Shown: piece by piece, positions 40,975-50,532 of the stretch
How the letters are laid out: the number at the start of each line of letters is the position of its first letter
Numbering within the stretch: the stretch's first letter is position 1
NCBI GenBank assembly: GCA_045590215.1
Contig: JAZNQO010000023.1
Span: forward strand, 1-64,000
DNA: 64,000 nucleotides
Reading direction: 5' to 3'
Source of the DNA: RUG563 sp045590215
GTDB taxonomy: Bacteria; Bacillota; Clostridia; Christensenellales; Aristaeellaceae
Notes under the pieces: generated by a model
What the model was told of the DNA's origin: nothing
Database searches by the model: none
What the model saw: the letters and a program-made list of their open reading frames with translations, nothing else
Made by a program: the position numbers and the translations under genes

Positions 40975-42402
40975 TCAGCGGTAATAGCGGTTAGCCGGCT
41001 TATGGGTTTTCACCCTTCTGCGATGATGAATTTTACTGCGCAGGAATTTCAGCACCTTCACCAACAGGTAAATCCCAAAGGCCGGTAAAATCAAATGCAG
41101 GAAGATCAATTCAAAGGTGATCCGGGGGAAAGGATTGGGGTCGTTTTCCGCATTGGCGATGATCTGAGCAATGGTGGGGATCAATTGCTCACGAGCCGCC
41201 ACGCTGCGGCTGGCCAGCAGTTCATACACCACAGGGGATGCGCCATCCTCCGGGTAATAGGTTAGCGTGCCCATCACTTCCCCGGCCTCAATGGGTGCCC
41301 GGAAAGGCCGGGTGTAGGTCGTCACAGTGATGTCGTTGAAATTCTGCTTCCAATATTCTAATTTATCGTTGCTGGTTACAACCAGGTCGTGTACGTTCTT
41401 GTCCACCTGCCGCAATTTCAGCTCCAGCCGTCCCACTTCCGGGTCGTCCAGTGCAAAGCTCTGAATATCAATCACCTTGGGATTCATGGCGTAGATTTCT
41501 GCAATGCTGGTGCTGGTATACTGGGAGAAGCCGTAATCCATCAGCTTGATGGCGTCGGTATAGCGAGCCTTATCCGTGGTGCAGCCAAGCACCACCGCAA
41601 TCAGCGTCACGCCGTCCTTGCTGGCCGAGGCCACAAAGCAGCGTCCGGCGGCACTGGTGGTGCCCGTCTTGACGCCGGTAGCATATTCGTAATAGGTGCC
41701 CGATTCCTTTTCCGCAGGCAGGATAAACTTAACCCCCGTCTGGATTTCCCGGCTGCGGTAAATATTGTCTTTGGGGATGGTATAGCTGGTGGTGCCTACG
41801 ATTTGCCGGAAAGTCGCGTTCTGCATGGCCACACGGGTTATGATGGCCAAATCCCGTGCGGTAGAAAAATGATTGGCGTCCGTCAGGCCGTTGGCGTTCA
41901 CGAAATGGGTGTTTTTGCATCCTAAAGCCATGGCCGCCTGATTCATGTAATAGCAATAATTATCCACGCTGCCTGCGATGCCTTCGGCAATGGCCGTTGC
42001 CGCATCGTTACCGGACAGCATCATGGCAGCATACATCAAATCAATCAGCCGCATTTCTTCCCCGGCGGCCAACTTGGCCGTGGATTCGTCTTCCGCCACA
42101 TTCACGGCGTTTTCGCTGACGATTACTTTGGTTTCCTTGTCCGCCATGGTGAGCCCCAGCCACACCGTCATGATCTTCGTGGTGGACGCCGGGTGCATCA
42201 CCGCATCCGGGTTTTTCCCGAAAATCATTTCCCCCGATTCCGCTTCAATCAGGATGGCCGCAGAGGCATTCAGATGCCCTTCGGCCAGCAGTTCTGGGTG
42301 ATTGGGGTCATATTCATCCGCATGCGCCGCCGGAAAAAGGGACAGCAAAAGCAGCATTGCCATCAGCAATACTAAAAGCCGCTTTCCCATCGTCATGCTC
42401 AT
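40975..42402 (-). CDS. D-alanyl-D-alanine carboxypeptidase (penicillin-binding protein, DacA/DacF family)
   Basis: About 475 residues. Exported low-molecular-mass PBP that trims the terminal D-Ala of peptidoglycan stem peptides. Signal peptide (LLVLLMAMLLLLSLFPAAHA), active-site SxxK in HPASTTKIM, SxN in MLSGNDA, and KTG in TGVKTGTTSAAGRC. A PBP5-type C-terminal domain follows, then a membrane anchor (FELIFLHLILPAFGIYLLVKVL) and a basic tail. Start choice is uncertain: ATGs at 42402, 42396 and 42390 and a TTG at 42414 are in frame, and no good ribosome site decides. First gene of an operon with the epimerase and kinase. Confidence 0.92.
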   Translation of the reverse strand: MSMTMGKRLLVLLMAMLLLLSLFPAAHADEYDPNHPELLAEGHLNASAAILIEAESGEMIFGKNPDAVMHPASTTKIMTVWLGLTMADKETKVIVSENAVNVAEDESTAKLAAGEEMRLIDLMYAAMMLSGNDAATAIAEGIAGSVDNYCYYMNQAAMALGCKNTHFVNANGLTDANHFSTARDLAIITRVAMQNATFRQIVGTTSYTIPKDNIYRSREIQTGVKFILPAEKESGTYYEYATGVKTGTTSAAGRCFVASASKDGVTLIAVVLGCTTDKARYTDAIKLMDYGFSQYTSTSIAEIYAMNPKVIDIQSFALDDPEVGRLELKLRQVDKNVHDLVVTSNDKLEYWKQNFNDITVTTYTRPFRAPIEAGEVMGTLTYYPEDGASPVVYELLASRSVAAREQLIPTIAQIIANAENDPNPFPRITFELIFLHLILPAFGIYLLVKVLKFLRSKIHHRRRVKTHKPANRYYR

Positions 42403-42459
42403 GCGTGTTACCAACTTTCGTAAAATTTCCGAAGTATAATCTTCATTATATCATAACAT

Positions 42460-43029
42460 TTAGAAATTGTACAGCGCATCTTCCCGGTATTTCGCCGGGC
42501 CTTCCTCGTAGAGATTGCCGCCGACAGCGTCCATCAGCACCATCACCGGGAAATCTTCCACCCGAAAACGGTGGATGGCTTCCGTACCCAAATCCGGGTA
42601 AGCCAGCACTTGGCTTTCCTTAATGGCCCTTGCAATCAAGGCCGCTGCACCGCCCACGGCACCAAAATATACCGCCCCGTATTTTTGCATCGCCTGCCGC
42701 ACCCCATCATTTCGCATGCCCTTGCCGATCATGCCCTTCAGCCCCATTTCCAGAAGCCGGGGGGTATAGGCGTCCATGCGATAGCTGGTGGTAGGCCCGG
42801 CAGAGCCCACCGCATGGCCGGGCGAAGCAGGAGCCGGCCCCACATAATAGATGGTCTGCCCCCGGATATCCACGGGCAGTTCCTTCCCTTCGTCTAAAAG
42901 GGCAATCAGCCGCTTATGGGCAGCGTCTCTTCCCGTGAGCAGATCGCCGGTGAGATACACCATATCGCCAATGCGAAGCGTATGAACCATTTCGTCCGTC
43001 AGGGGCAATTGCACATGATATTCCGCCAT
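42460..43029 (-). CDS. Fumarate hydratase class I, beta subunit (C-terminal domain)
   Basis: 189 residues, the C-terminal half of the iron-sulfur fumarase/tartrate dehydratase family made as a separate subunit in many anaerobes. Key segments are GDMVYLTGDLLTGRDAAHKRL near 21-41, GPTTSYRMDAYTPRLLEMGLKGMIGKG near 78-104 and YFGAVGGAAALIARAI. It follows the alpha subunit after 13 bases. Together they convert fumarate to malate; the oxygen-sensitive cluster fits an anaerobe. Confidence 0.92.
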   Translation of the reverse strand: MAEYHVQLPLTDEMVHTLRIGDMVYLTGDLLTGRDAAHKRLIALLDEGKELPVDIRGQTIYYVGPAPASPGHAVGSAGPTTSYRMDAYTPRLLEMGLKGMIGKGMRNDGVRQAMQKYGAVYFGAVGGAAALIARAIKESQVLAYPDLGTEAIHRFRVEDFPVMVLMDAVGGNLYEEGPAKYREDALYNF

Positions 43030-43042
43030 TTTCTTTTCCCCC

Positions 43043-43888
43043 TTACAGCGTCATTTCCGCATGCCGTGCCGCATGGCAGCACATGTTCAGGGCAACGGGC
43101 ATCCCGGCGATATGAGTGGGCGCATATTCAATGTTCACTTTGAGGGCGGTGGTTCTGCCCCCAATCCCTGCCGGGCCGATGCCAAGGCCGTTAATCAATC
43201 GCAACGCCTTTTCTTCCAGCGCACGATAGCGGCTGTCCTTGTTCCACGTGTCCAGCGGCCGGGCGGTCATTTTCTTCGCCATCAGGGCAGCCTGTTCCAT
43301 GGTGCCGCCAATGCCCACCCCCACAATCACGGGAGGACAAGGATTGGGTCCGGCCTTTTTCACCGTGTCCACAATAAAGCGCAGCACGCCTTCTTCCCCA
43401 TCCGCTGCCACCAGCATTTTCACCGCACTCATGTTTTCGCTGCCAAAGCCCTTGGCCGTCGCCAGCAAATGCACCTTGTCCCCCGGCACAATCCTCGTAT
43501 GAATCACGGCAGGGGTATTGTCCCCGGTATTTTGGCGGTCAAATAAGGGGTCGGAGACAACCGATTTGCGCAGATATCCTTCTGCGTAAGCCTTTCGCAC
43601 GCCTTCGTGAATGGCTTCTTCAAAAACGCCGCCCGTGAAATGCACGTCCTGCCCGATTTCAAGGAACAAAACCGCCATGCCCGTATCCTGACAGATGGCC
43701 ACCCTTTCTTCCCTTGCGATACGATAGTTTTCTTTGATCTGGCAAAGCACGTCCCTTCCGCAGGGGCTTTCTTCTGTTTCGCAGGCACGGCAAACAGCCG
43801 CTTCCACATCCTGGCCGATCTGGAAATTGGCCTGCAAAAACAATTGCTTCACGCATTCCGTAAGCTTTTCCACATGCAATTCACGCAC
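43043..43888 (-). CDS. Fumarate hydratase class I, alpha subunit
   Basis: About 281 residues, the iron-sulfur subunit. CQDTGMAVLFLEIGQDVHF holds the first cluster cysteine; GPNPCPPVIVGVGIGGTMEQAALMAKK a second; NIEYAPTHIAGMPVALNMCCHAARHAEMTL a third near the end. An ATG at 43909 is in frame, but a GTG at 43888 lies 1 base after the upstream stop, and GAAAGGAAG is correctly spaced for it, so GTG is preferred. Co-transcribed with tmcAL upstream and the beta subunit downstream. Confidence 0.92.
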   Translation of the reverse strand: MRELHVEKLTECVKQLFLQANFQIGQDVEAAVCRACETEESPCGRDVLCQIKENYRIAREERVAICQDTGMAVLFLEIGQDVHFTGGVFEEAIHEGVRKAYAEGYLRKSVVSDPLFDRQNTGDNTPAVIHTRIVPGDKVHLLATAKGFGSENMSAVKMLVAADGEEGVLRFIVDTVKKAGPNPCPPVIVGVGIGGTMEQAALMAKKMTARPLDTWNKDSRYRALEEKALRLINGLGIGPAGIGGRTTALKVNIEYAPTHIAGMPVALNMCCHAARHAEMTL

Positions 43889-43889
43889 T

Positions 43890-45071
43890 TTATTCTTCTT
43901 CCTTTCCATCCCGAAGAATCACAGGGCCCCGCCTGTAATGCTCCCCCATAGGCCGGGCGCAAAGCGTCTGCCACACATCGGCTGCCTGCCTGTCCCTTTG
44001 CATTTTTTCTTCCTTGGCCGCCTTCATCACAAGGGGTATATCCCCCTCCTGCATTTTTTTCAAAAGCGGTCTTGCGCTTTCCCTGAAGCCCAGTATCTGC
44101 ACACATTCAGGGTGTTCCGGCAGGCTGTCTTTTTCCATGTGAAGCAACGCAGCGCACAAAGCCCTGCTGATACGCCCCAGGGTATACCGCCTTGTTTTCA
44201 CCCTCTGCAAAATGCCAAGCCTTGTTGTTTCTTCCCTTGCCGCCTGTAAAATGCGGCACTCCAGGCCTTCGTCCACCCCCGGCAGCTTTCTTATTCCTTC
44301 TTCCCCCAATTGCAAAAGGGCGAGCCGCAGGGGAATATCCACGCTTTCCGGCCGGCAGAGACGGCCCTCCGACACGGCGTTCATCAATATCGGAAGAGCC
44401 GGCTTCGGGATAGATTCCTCCACGCTTTTCCAGTCCCCACGCAAAATGGCCTGCCGCACCGCCGTGGCGGAAGGGTATTCCTCTATTTCCCCGGCGTGAT
44501 AATCGTGGCTGCGTAAAACCACACAAGGCTCGATATCACTCTTTAATTTTTTCACTGCTTTCAGATAGCCAAGAGCCAAGGCTGCATTGGGGCCTTTCAG
44601 CGTTTCCGCATCATTTCCCAGCGCATTTTTCAACGCTATCCCCTGCGCCGCCGCATAGGAAAGCCCCTGCTGCATGGCTTCTTTTCGTGTATTTTCAAAG
44701 GCCGCATCCGGCTCTGCCAGCCTCTCCGCCGCCTTTTGCAAAAAAGCCACATTTTCCGTTTCGCAGCCGAAGGAAAGGAAATCCACGCAACCCAATTTAT
44801 GCAGAATCTCCACGCCGCCAAGGGCAAACCCGTCCCCTTCCCGAAGGGAAAAAGCAAAGGGCATCTGCACCACTGCATCCGCACCACATAAAAGAGCCAT
44901 ATGCGCCCTTACATCCGGCGGCAAAAGGGACGGCATTCCCCGCTGAGTATAAAACCCACTCATGACGCAAAGGATATAATCCGCCCCGGTTTTCTCCCTT
45001 GCCAGCCTCAAATGCCTTTCATGCCCCCGGTGAAACGGGTCATATTCGCAAATCACGCCGCATACCCGCAT
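43890..45071 (-). CDS. tmcAL: tRNA(Met) cytidine acetate ligase TmcAL
   Basis: 393-residue nucleotidyltransferase-fold enzyme that makes N4-acetylcytidine at the wobble position of elongator tRNA-Met using acetate and ATP. The signature GVICEYDPFHRGHERHL at 5-21 carries the HxGH-type motif (H14, H17). MSGFYTQRGMPSLLPPDVRAHMALLCGADAVVQMPFAFS is also typical. Start: ATG at 45071 preceded by GGGAGGAAAGG; open frame upstream is not used. Its -10 TATAAT lies at 45110-45105. It shares an operon with the fumarase subunits. Confidence 0.93.
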   Translation of the reverse strand: MRVCGVICEYDPFHRGHERHLRLAREKTGADYILCVMSGFYTQRGMPSLLPPDVRAHMALLCGADAVVQMPFAFSLREGDGFALGGVEILHKLGCVDFLSFGCETENVAFLQKAAERLAEPDAAFENTRKEAMQQGLSYAAAQGIALKNALGNDAETLKGPNAALALGYLKAVKKLKSDIEPCVVLRSHDYHAGEIEEYPSATAVRQAILRGDWKSVEESIPKPALPILMNAVSEGRLCRPESVDIPLRLALLQLGEEGIRKLPGVDEGLECRILQAAREETTRLGILQRVKTRRYTLGRISRALCAALLHMEKDSLPEHPECVQILGFRESARPLLKKMQEGDIPLVMKAAKEEKMQRDRQAADVWQTLCARPMGEHYRRGPVILRDGKEEE

Positions 45072-45158
45072 GTTGCCTTTCCTCCCTTCCTGCGCTTTCA
45101 TTATATTATAATACACCCCGGTATACACAGGCAAGCCCCTTCCCTGCAAGATTTACAC

Positions 45159-45187
45159 TTGCAAAAGCTGCGGCTTTCCATTATAAT
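45159..45187 (+). promoter_or_regulatory. Promoter of nagA
   Basis: TTGCAA (45159-45164), 17 bases, TATAAT (45182-45187). It diverges from the tmcAL promoter. Confidence 0.7.
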
Positions 45188-45234
45188 GGAATCAGCGAAA
45201 ATTGCATCCATCGTATTGAGGAGTTGACCATACC

Positions 45235-46383
45235 ATGAAAGCCATTATCAACGGACGCATATTATTGCCCGACGAAGAAGTTTTTGAAAAAGCCCTTTTA
45301 TTTGACCAGAAAATCGTAGGCATTGTGGATCAGCAGTCTGCCATCCAGCAGGCGGATGAAGTTATCGATGCCAACGGCTGCTATGTTGCCCCCGGATTGA
45401 TTGACGTGCATATTCACGGCTATAAGGGAGCGGACGCTTCCGACGCCAACCAGGCCGGTATCCGCCTGATGGCGAAAGAGCTTTTGGAAAACGGCGTTAC
45501 GGCCTTCCTCCCCACCACCGCCACCATTGACTGGGAAACCTTGGAGCGCATTTTCTGGCAGCTGCGTGAGCTTGCCAAGGAAAGCCAGCGGGCGGATTAT
45601 CCCGGCGCAGAGGTGCTGGGCTGCCATGCGGAAGGGCCTTTCATCAATCCCCTGCGCAAGGGGGCTTTGAACGCCGAATACATCATCCGCCCCGACGCTG
45701 ATAAGCTGCTTCCCTTTTCCGACGTTGTAAAAATGGTCACTTTCGCCCCGGAAATGGGCGGTGCGGAAGCGTTCATCCGCAATATGAAGCTCTATTCCGA
45801 CACCGTGCTTTCCATCGGCCACACCTATGCCAACTATGACCAGACCATGTCCGCCATCCAGCAGGGCGTGGATCATATCACCCACACCTTCAATGCCATG
45901 ACCCCCATCCACCACCGGGATCCGGGCGTTGTGGGTGCCGCCCTCAACAGCGATGTTTATTGCGAGCTCATCGCCGATACCTTCACCGTCCATCCCGGCA
46001 TGTATCACCTGCTGGTGAAAGCCAAGGGCTATAAGCTGGTGCTGGTGACAGACTGCACAAGAGCCGGCGGCCTGCCTGACGGCGAATACACCTTGGGCGG
46101 CCTGCCCATCTTTGTCAAGGGCATCGAATGCCGCTTGGCAGACGGCACCATCGCAGGCAGCGTGCTGAAGCTCAATCAGGGTGTGTATAACATGCGCAAA
46201 TACGGCAATGTGCCCATGCACCAGGCCGTTCGCATGGCCTCCCTCAACGCCGCCCAGTCCATTGGCATCGCCAAGAAAAAGGGCAGTCTCACCGCCGGTA
46301 AAGACGCAGACGTCATCATCATGGACGATCACTGCAAGGTGTATAAAACCTTCGTCCGGGGTCGGCTTTTGTATAACCGCTAA
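45235..46383 (+). CDS. nagA: N-acetylglucosamine-6-phosphate deacetylase
   Basis: 382-residue amidohydrolase that removes acetate from GlcNAc-6-P, feeding amino-sugar catabolism and wall recycling. Metal and catalytic motifs: GLIDVHIHGYKGAD near 58-71, HAEGPFINPLRKGA near 137, SIGHTYANYDQTM near 197, THTFNAMTPIHHRDPG near 220, and the catalytic aspartate in VTDCTRAGG near 277. GAGGAG precedes the ATG. Single gene. nagB is not in the window. The NahK-like kinase nearby is a separate operon. Confidence 0.95.
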   Translation: MKAIINGRILLPDEEVFEKALLFDQKIVGIVDQQSAIQQADEVIDANGCYVAPGLIDVHIHGYKGADASDANQAGIRLMAKELLENGVTAFLPTTATIDWETLERIFWQLRELAKESQRADYPGAEVLGCHAEGPFINPLRKGALNAEYIIRPDADKLLPFSDVVKMVTFAPEMGGAEAFIRNMKLYSDTVLSIGHTYANYDQTMSAIQQGVDHITHTFNAMTPIHHRDPGVVGAALNSDVYCELIADTFTVHPGMYHLLVKAKGYKLVLVTDCTRAGGLPDGEYTLGGLPIFVKGIECRLADGTIAGSVLKLNQGVYNMRKYGNVPMHQAVRMASLNAAQSIGIAKKKGSLTAGKDADVIIMDDHCKVYKTFVRGRLLYNR

Positions 46384-46450
46384 CATAACAAAAATTGAAA
46401 ACACCGGGCTTCGTGACAGGAGGGTTCTTAAGGAACAAGTTATCCCACAA

Positions 46451-46490
46451 CGAAAAAACGAGCATCCGTCGACAGTTGAGGATGCTCGTT
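46451..46490 (-). terminator. Terminator downstream of the DMT transporter gene
   Basis: AACGAGCATCC (46457-46467) pairs perfectly with GGATGCTCGTT (46480-46490), followed by TTTTTTCG on the minus strand. On the + strand it could also stop nagA readthrough. Confidence 0.8.
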
Positions 46491-46514
46491 TGCTTATGTA
46501 GTCCAACAAACGCA

Positions 46515-46546
46515 ATGCACCGGAACGGTGCGTATAATTGCGCCCT
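46515..46546. repeat. Stem-loop between terminator and DMT transporter stop
   Basis: GCACCG and CGGTGC around GAA, with flanking GCAAT/ATTGC pairing, form an extended hairpin. Function unknown. Confidence 0.45.
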
Positions 46547-46597
46547 CCTGAAATGAAGGAGAACTCTTTTTTCGTCTGCACGAAAAATTGGAGTTGA

Positions 46598-47653
46598 TCA
46601 AGCGGAATGTAAATGCTCATGGAGCATTGCTTTATGATGGTGCTCGTGATTATTGCTGTCCTCACCGTGAACATGAATATGGCTGTGGGTGTGGGTGTGG
46701 GTATGTTCGTGGGAATGGACAATATCGCCATGACTGTGTTCGTGTGTATGGATATGAGTATGCTCGTGGGAGTGTTGCAATTCAATGGTATCCTTAATCA
46801 TAAAATAGGTGCTGACGATCATCACAGTCAAAGCAACATAGAACTGGATCGCGGGTCTCTCTCTCAAAATCAGCATACCAAAAGCCACACCAAGGAACGG
46901 GGCAATCGAATAGTAAGCACTCGTTTTTGCCGCTCCCAAATCCTTTTGCGCCATGACATAGAAATAAATACTGAGTCCATAGGCAACAAAACCAAGCAGT
47001 AATATACACATCATCACAAAGGTAGAAGGAAAACTTTCGCCAATGGTCAGGGCAACAATCAAACTGCCAAGTCCAGAGAATATGCCTTTGATAACGACAA
47101 TTTCAGTAGAACTTTTGTTGCTGATCATTCTTGTGCAGTTGTTTTCAACGCCCCAGCACAGACACGCGCCAAGGACAAACAATGAGCCGATGTTGAACTC
47201 AAACGAGCGCGCTCCCTCGAAGGAGAGAATAATACTTGCGACAGTCACCAATGCAATGGCAATCCACAATCTTTGGGAGATAACCTCTTTGAAAACAAAT
47301 AACGCGATCAGAGAAGTGGCAACAATCTCAAAGTTGTTCGTCAAAGATACATTCGCAGCATTGGAGGAATTGATACCGAACATAAGGAGAATCGGCGCAA
47401 TAATGTCCAGAACCACCATTGCGATTGTGTAAGGCAATTCCTTTAGGGTCAGTGATTCGGTGGATGCAGTCTTTCCGGTTGCCTTGGAAACGATGCTGTA
47501 AACAAGCATTCCCAATCCTGCACCCAGATACAAAAATGCTGCTATCATTGTTGGTTCCGCATACCTCAATAGTATTTTGGAAAATGGAACATTGATCGCG
47601 TATAATGCCGCCGCAACGATCGCATACAAAGTTGCAAGTTTTTTCGCTTTCAT
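46598..47653 (-). CDS. DMT/EamA-family transporter with long histidine-rich C-terminal tail
   Basis: 351 residues: ten membrane helices (about 1-288) in two EamA repeats, then a soluble tail with 24 histidines in the last 62 residues, mostly as HSHEHTH-like pairs. His-rich tails bind zinc, nickel, cobalt or copper, so a metal-linked export or metal-sensing role is plausible, but EamA proteins usually carry amino acids, nucleosides or other small metabolites. GAGGTAGC precedes the ATG. Codons and base composition (more A/T, such as AAA, ATT and ACA) differ from the neighbours, and stem-loops flank it, suggesting transfer. Confidence 0.87.
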   Translation of the reverse strand: MKAKKLATLYAIVAAALYAINVPFSKILLRYAEPTMIAAFLYLGAGLGMLVYSIVSKATGKTASTESLTLKELPYTIAMVVLDIIAPILLMFGINSSNAANVSLTNNFEIVATSLIALFVFKEVISQRLWIAIALVTVASIILSFEGARSFEFNIGSLFVLGACLCWGVENNCTRMISNKSSTEIVVIKGIFSGLGSLIVALTIGESFPSTFVMMCILLLGFVAYGLSIYFYVMAQKDLGAAKTSAYYSIAPFLGVAFGMLILRERPAIQFYVALTVMIVSTYFMIKDTIELQHSHEHTHIHTHEHSHGDIVHSHEHTHTHTHSHIHVHGEDSNNHEHHHKAMLHEHLHSA

Positions 47654-47709
47654 TGTTGCTACCTCATCAAATTCTTGTTGATCGTTTTCATTCTATCACA
47701 GCAGTACTG

Positions 47710-47741
47710 GAAACCGCAAGCCGGTCAAGGCTTGCGGTTTC
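47710..47741. repeat. Perfect 13-bp inverted repeat upstream of the DMT transporter
   Basis: GAAACCGCAAGCC (47710-47722) and GGCTTGCGGTTTC (47729-47741) surround GGTCAA. There is no clear T-run on either strand. It lies between the PPOX gene end and the DMT promoter, and may end the glpK operon. Confidence 0.65.
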
Positions 47742-47813
47742 GTTATTTGCATGATGCAATGCGAAGGATAACTCCTTCCTTTTCATCCCTCTCGCTGCCC
47801 GATGCTTTTTTTA

Positions 47814-48236
47814 TCAGAAAGCAATTTCGTGCCGTGTTCCCTGATGGAATAAAATCCCCTCCGTCAGGGCAATTTTGAGAAGACAGGTGTTTTCATCCTG
47901 AAAATTGGTGTGGCCGTTGTCAATCCATGCGGCAAAGCATTGCTTCAGCCACGCCACCGTTTCTGTGTTTTCCTTTTTGCCCACAAAGCCTAAATTTTCG
48001 CCCTTACCCTTCCCCGTGAACCAATCGCCGCAGATGGCTACGTTATCATTTTTCGCTATCTGCTGCATTTTGCCGGAGAGGGCGTAGGTAATCACATAGA
48101 ATGCGCCGTCCTTGTAGCAGGCGTCCACCGTGCGTACAAAAGGCTCGTTCCCTGCCACCGTTGCCAGGGCGATCAGGCTGTCCTTGCCAAACCGCTCCGT
48201 CATCAGGGCGTTCAGTTGCTCGTTCAGCTTTTCCAA
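47814..48236 (-). CDS. Pyridoxamine 5'-phosphate oxidase-family protein
   Basis: 140-residue split-barrel flavin-binding protein. IALATVAGNEPFVRTVDACYKDGAFYVITYALSGKMQQIAKNDNVAICGDWFTGKG is the typical first strand set of small PPOX-like proteins that bind FMN or F420. The true reaction is unknown; a general NADH-flavin reductase or heme-related activity is known for some relatives. It begins 1 base after the nudix gene stop and is last in the glpK operon. Confidence 0.82.
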   Translation of the reverse strand: MEKLNEQLNALMTERFGKDSLIALATVAGNEPFVRTVDACYKDGAFYVITYALSGKMQQIAKNDNVAICGDWFTGKGKGENLGFVGKKENTETVAWLKQCFAAWIDNGHTNFQDENTCLLKIALTEGILFHQGTRHEIAF

Positions 48237-48237
48237 G

Positions 48238-48639
48238 TTATTTCTCTCCCATCTGCCGAATTCTTTCCAAAATCACCTGATCCGCCGGGCAGAAAATGCT
48301 GTCGTCAATTTCGCCGGGAGATACCCACATGAAGGCCTGATGCTCAATCAATTTAGGTTCTTCCCCGTCAAAAAAGGCGTTATAGAGGGTCAGATGCACG
48401 ATGATATCTGGGTATTCATGGATAACATCCATGAACACATCCCGAACGATAACCTTCGCATCCAGCTCCTCACGGCACTCCCGGATAAGGGCTTCTTCGC
48501 CCGTTTCACCCTTTTCCGTTTTGCCGCCCACAAATTCCCAAAGGCCGCCTCTGGCCTTGTGATTAGGCCGCTGACAGGCAAAAAACTTGCCATCCTGCCA
48601 TATCAGAGCCGCCACCACTTCTATGGTTTCTTTCTGCAT
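48238..48639 (-). CDS. Nudix hydrolase, MutT type
   Basis: 133 residues. The nudix box GGKTEKGETGEEALIRECREELDA (about 38-61) is complete, with all required glutamates. The start EVVAALIWQDGKFFACQRP resembles MutT and (deoxy)nucleoside triphosphate pyrophosphohydrolases that clean 8-oxo-dGTP. It lies between glpK and the PPOX gene with 1-3 base gaps. Confidence 0.88.
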   Translation of the reverse strand: MQKETIEVVAALIWQDGKFFACQRPNHKARGGLWEFVGGKTEKGETGEEALIRECREELDAKVIVRDVFMDVIHEYPDIIVHLTLYNAFFDGEEPKLIEHQAFMWVSPGEIDDSIFCPADQVILERIRQMGEK

Positions 48640-48642
48640 GTG

Positions 48643-50142
<1,500 letters not shown>

Positions 50143-50239
50143 AAAATGCCTCCTGAAATAAAAAGCAATCAATTTTCTCTTCTGGCTATAGTGTACCAAA
50201 AAACAGATTTTTTTCAAGCCTTTCCTTGCATTTTCAGCC

Positions 50240-50268
50240 TTGACAGCCTTTGATTTTTCCATTATAAT
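50240..50268 (+). promoter_or_regulatory. Consensus promoter of the T-box operon
   Basis: TTGACA (50240-50245), 17 bases, TATAAT (50263-50268): both hexamers match the sigma-A consensus. Confidence 0.85.
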
Positions 50269-50274
50269 GCTCCC

Positions 50275-50510
50275 ATGGCCATGATGGGAACAAGTAGCCC
50301 GGCATCCCCGTTTGAAGAGAGCTTCCGGCAGGTGGAAGGAAGCAGCGGCAGCCGATGCGAATACATCCCGGAGCCCGATACCGAAGGAATTTTCTGCGTA
50401 GGCTATCGCCGGTGCGCCGGTTACAGCGCAAAGAGGGCATAAGGCTTGCTTATGCCGAACGGAAGTGGTACCGCGCTCATTCGCCTTCCCTTGTGGGGAC
50501 GGGCTTTTTT
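50275..50510 (+). promoter_or_regulatory. T-box riboswitch, tyrosine-type specifier
   Basis: Stem I shows AAGAGAGCTTCC and GGTGGAAGGAAGC. The specifier region GCGAATACATC places TAC (50362-50364) as the codon, matching tRNA-Tyr. The T-box itself is AAGTGGTACCGCG (50463-50475), whose TGGT would pair with the ACCA end expected for tRNA-Tyr. A terminator follows: GCCTTCCC with GGGACGGGC then TTTTTT (50483-50510). Uncharged tRNA-Tyr should favour readthrough. The presence of tyrS in the downstream operon supports the specifier reading. Ends are approximate. Confidence 0.92.
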
Positions 50511-50532
50511 ATTTTTCAGGAGGTTTATGATT

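Noticed and set aside
46588..46797. Tandem repeat or CRISPR-like array suggested by repeated GTGTGGGT/GTGTGT units
   Set aside because: The repetition is the codon pattern of the His-rich tail of the DMT transporter on the minus strand.
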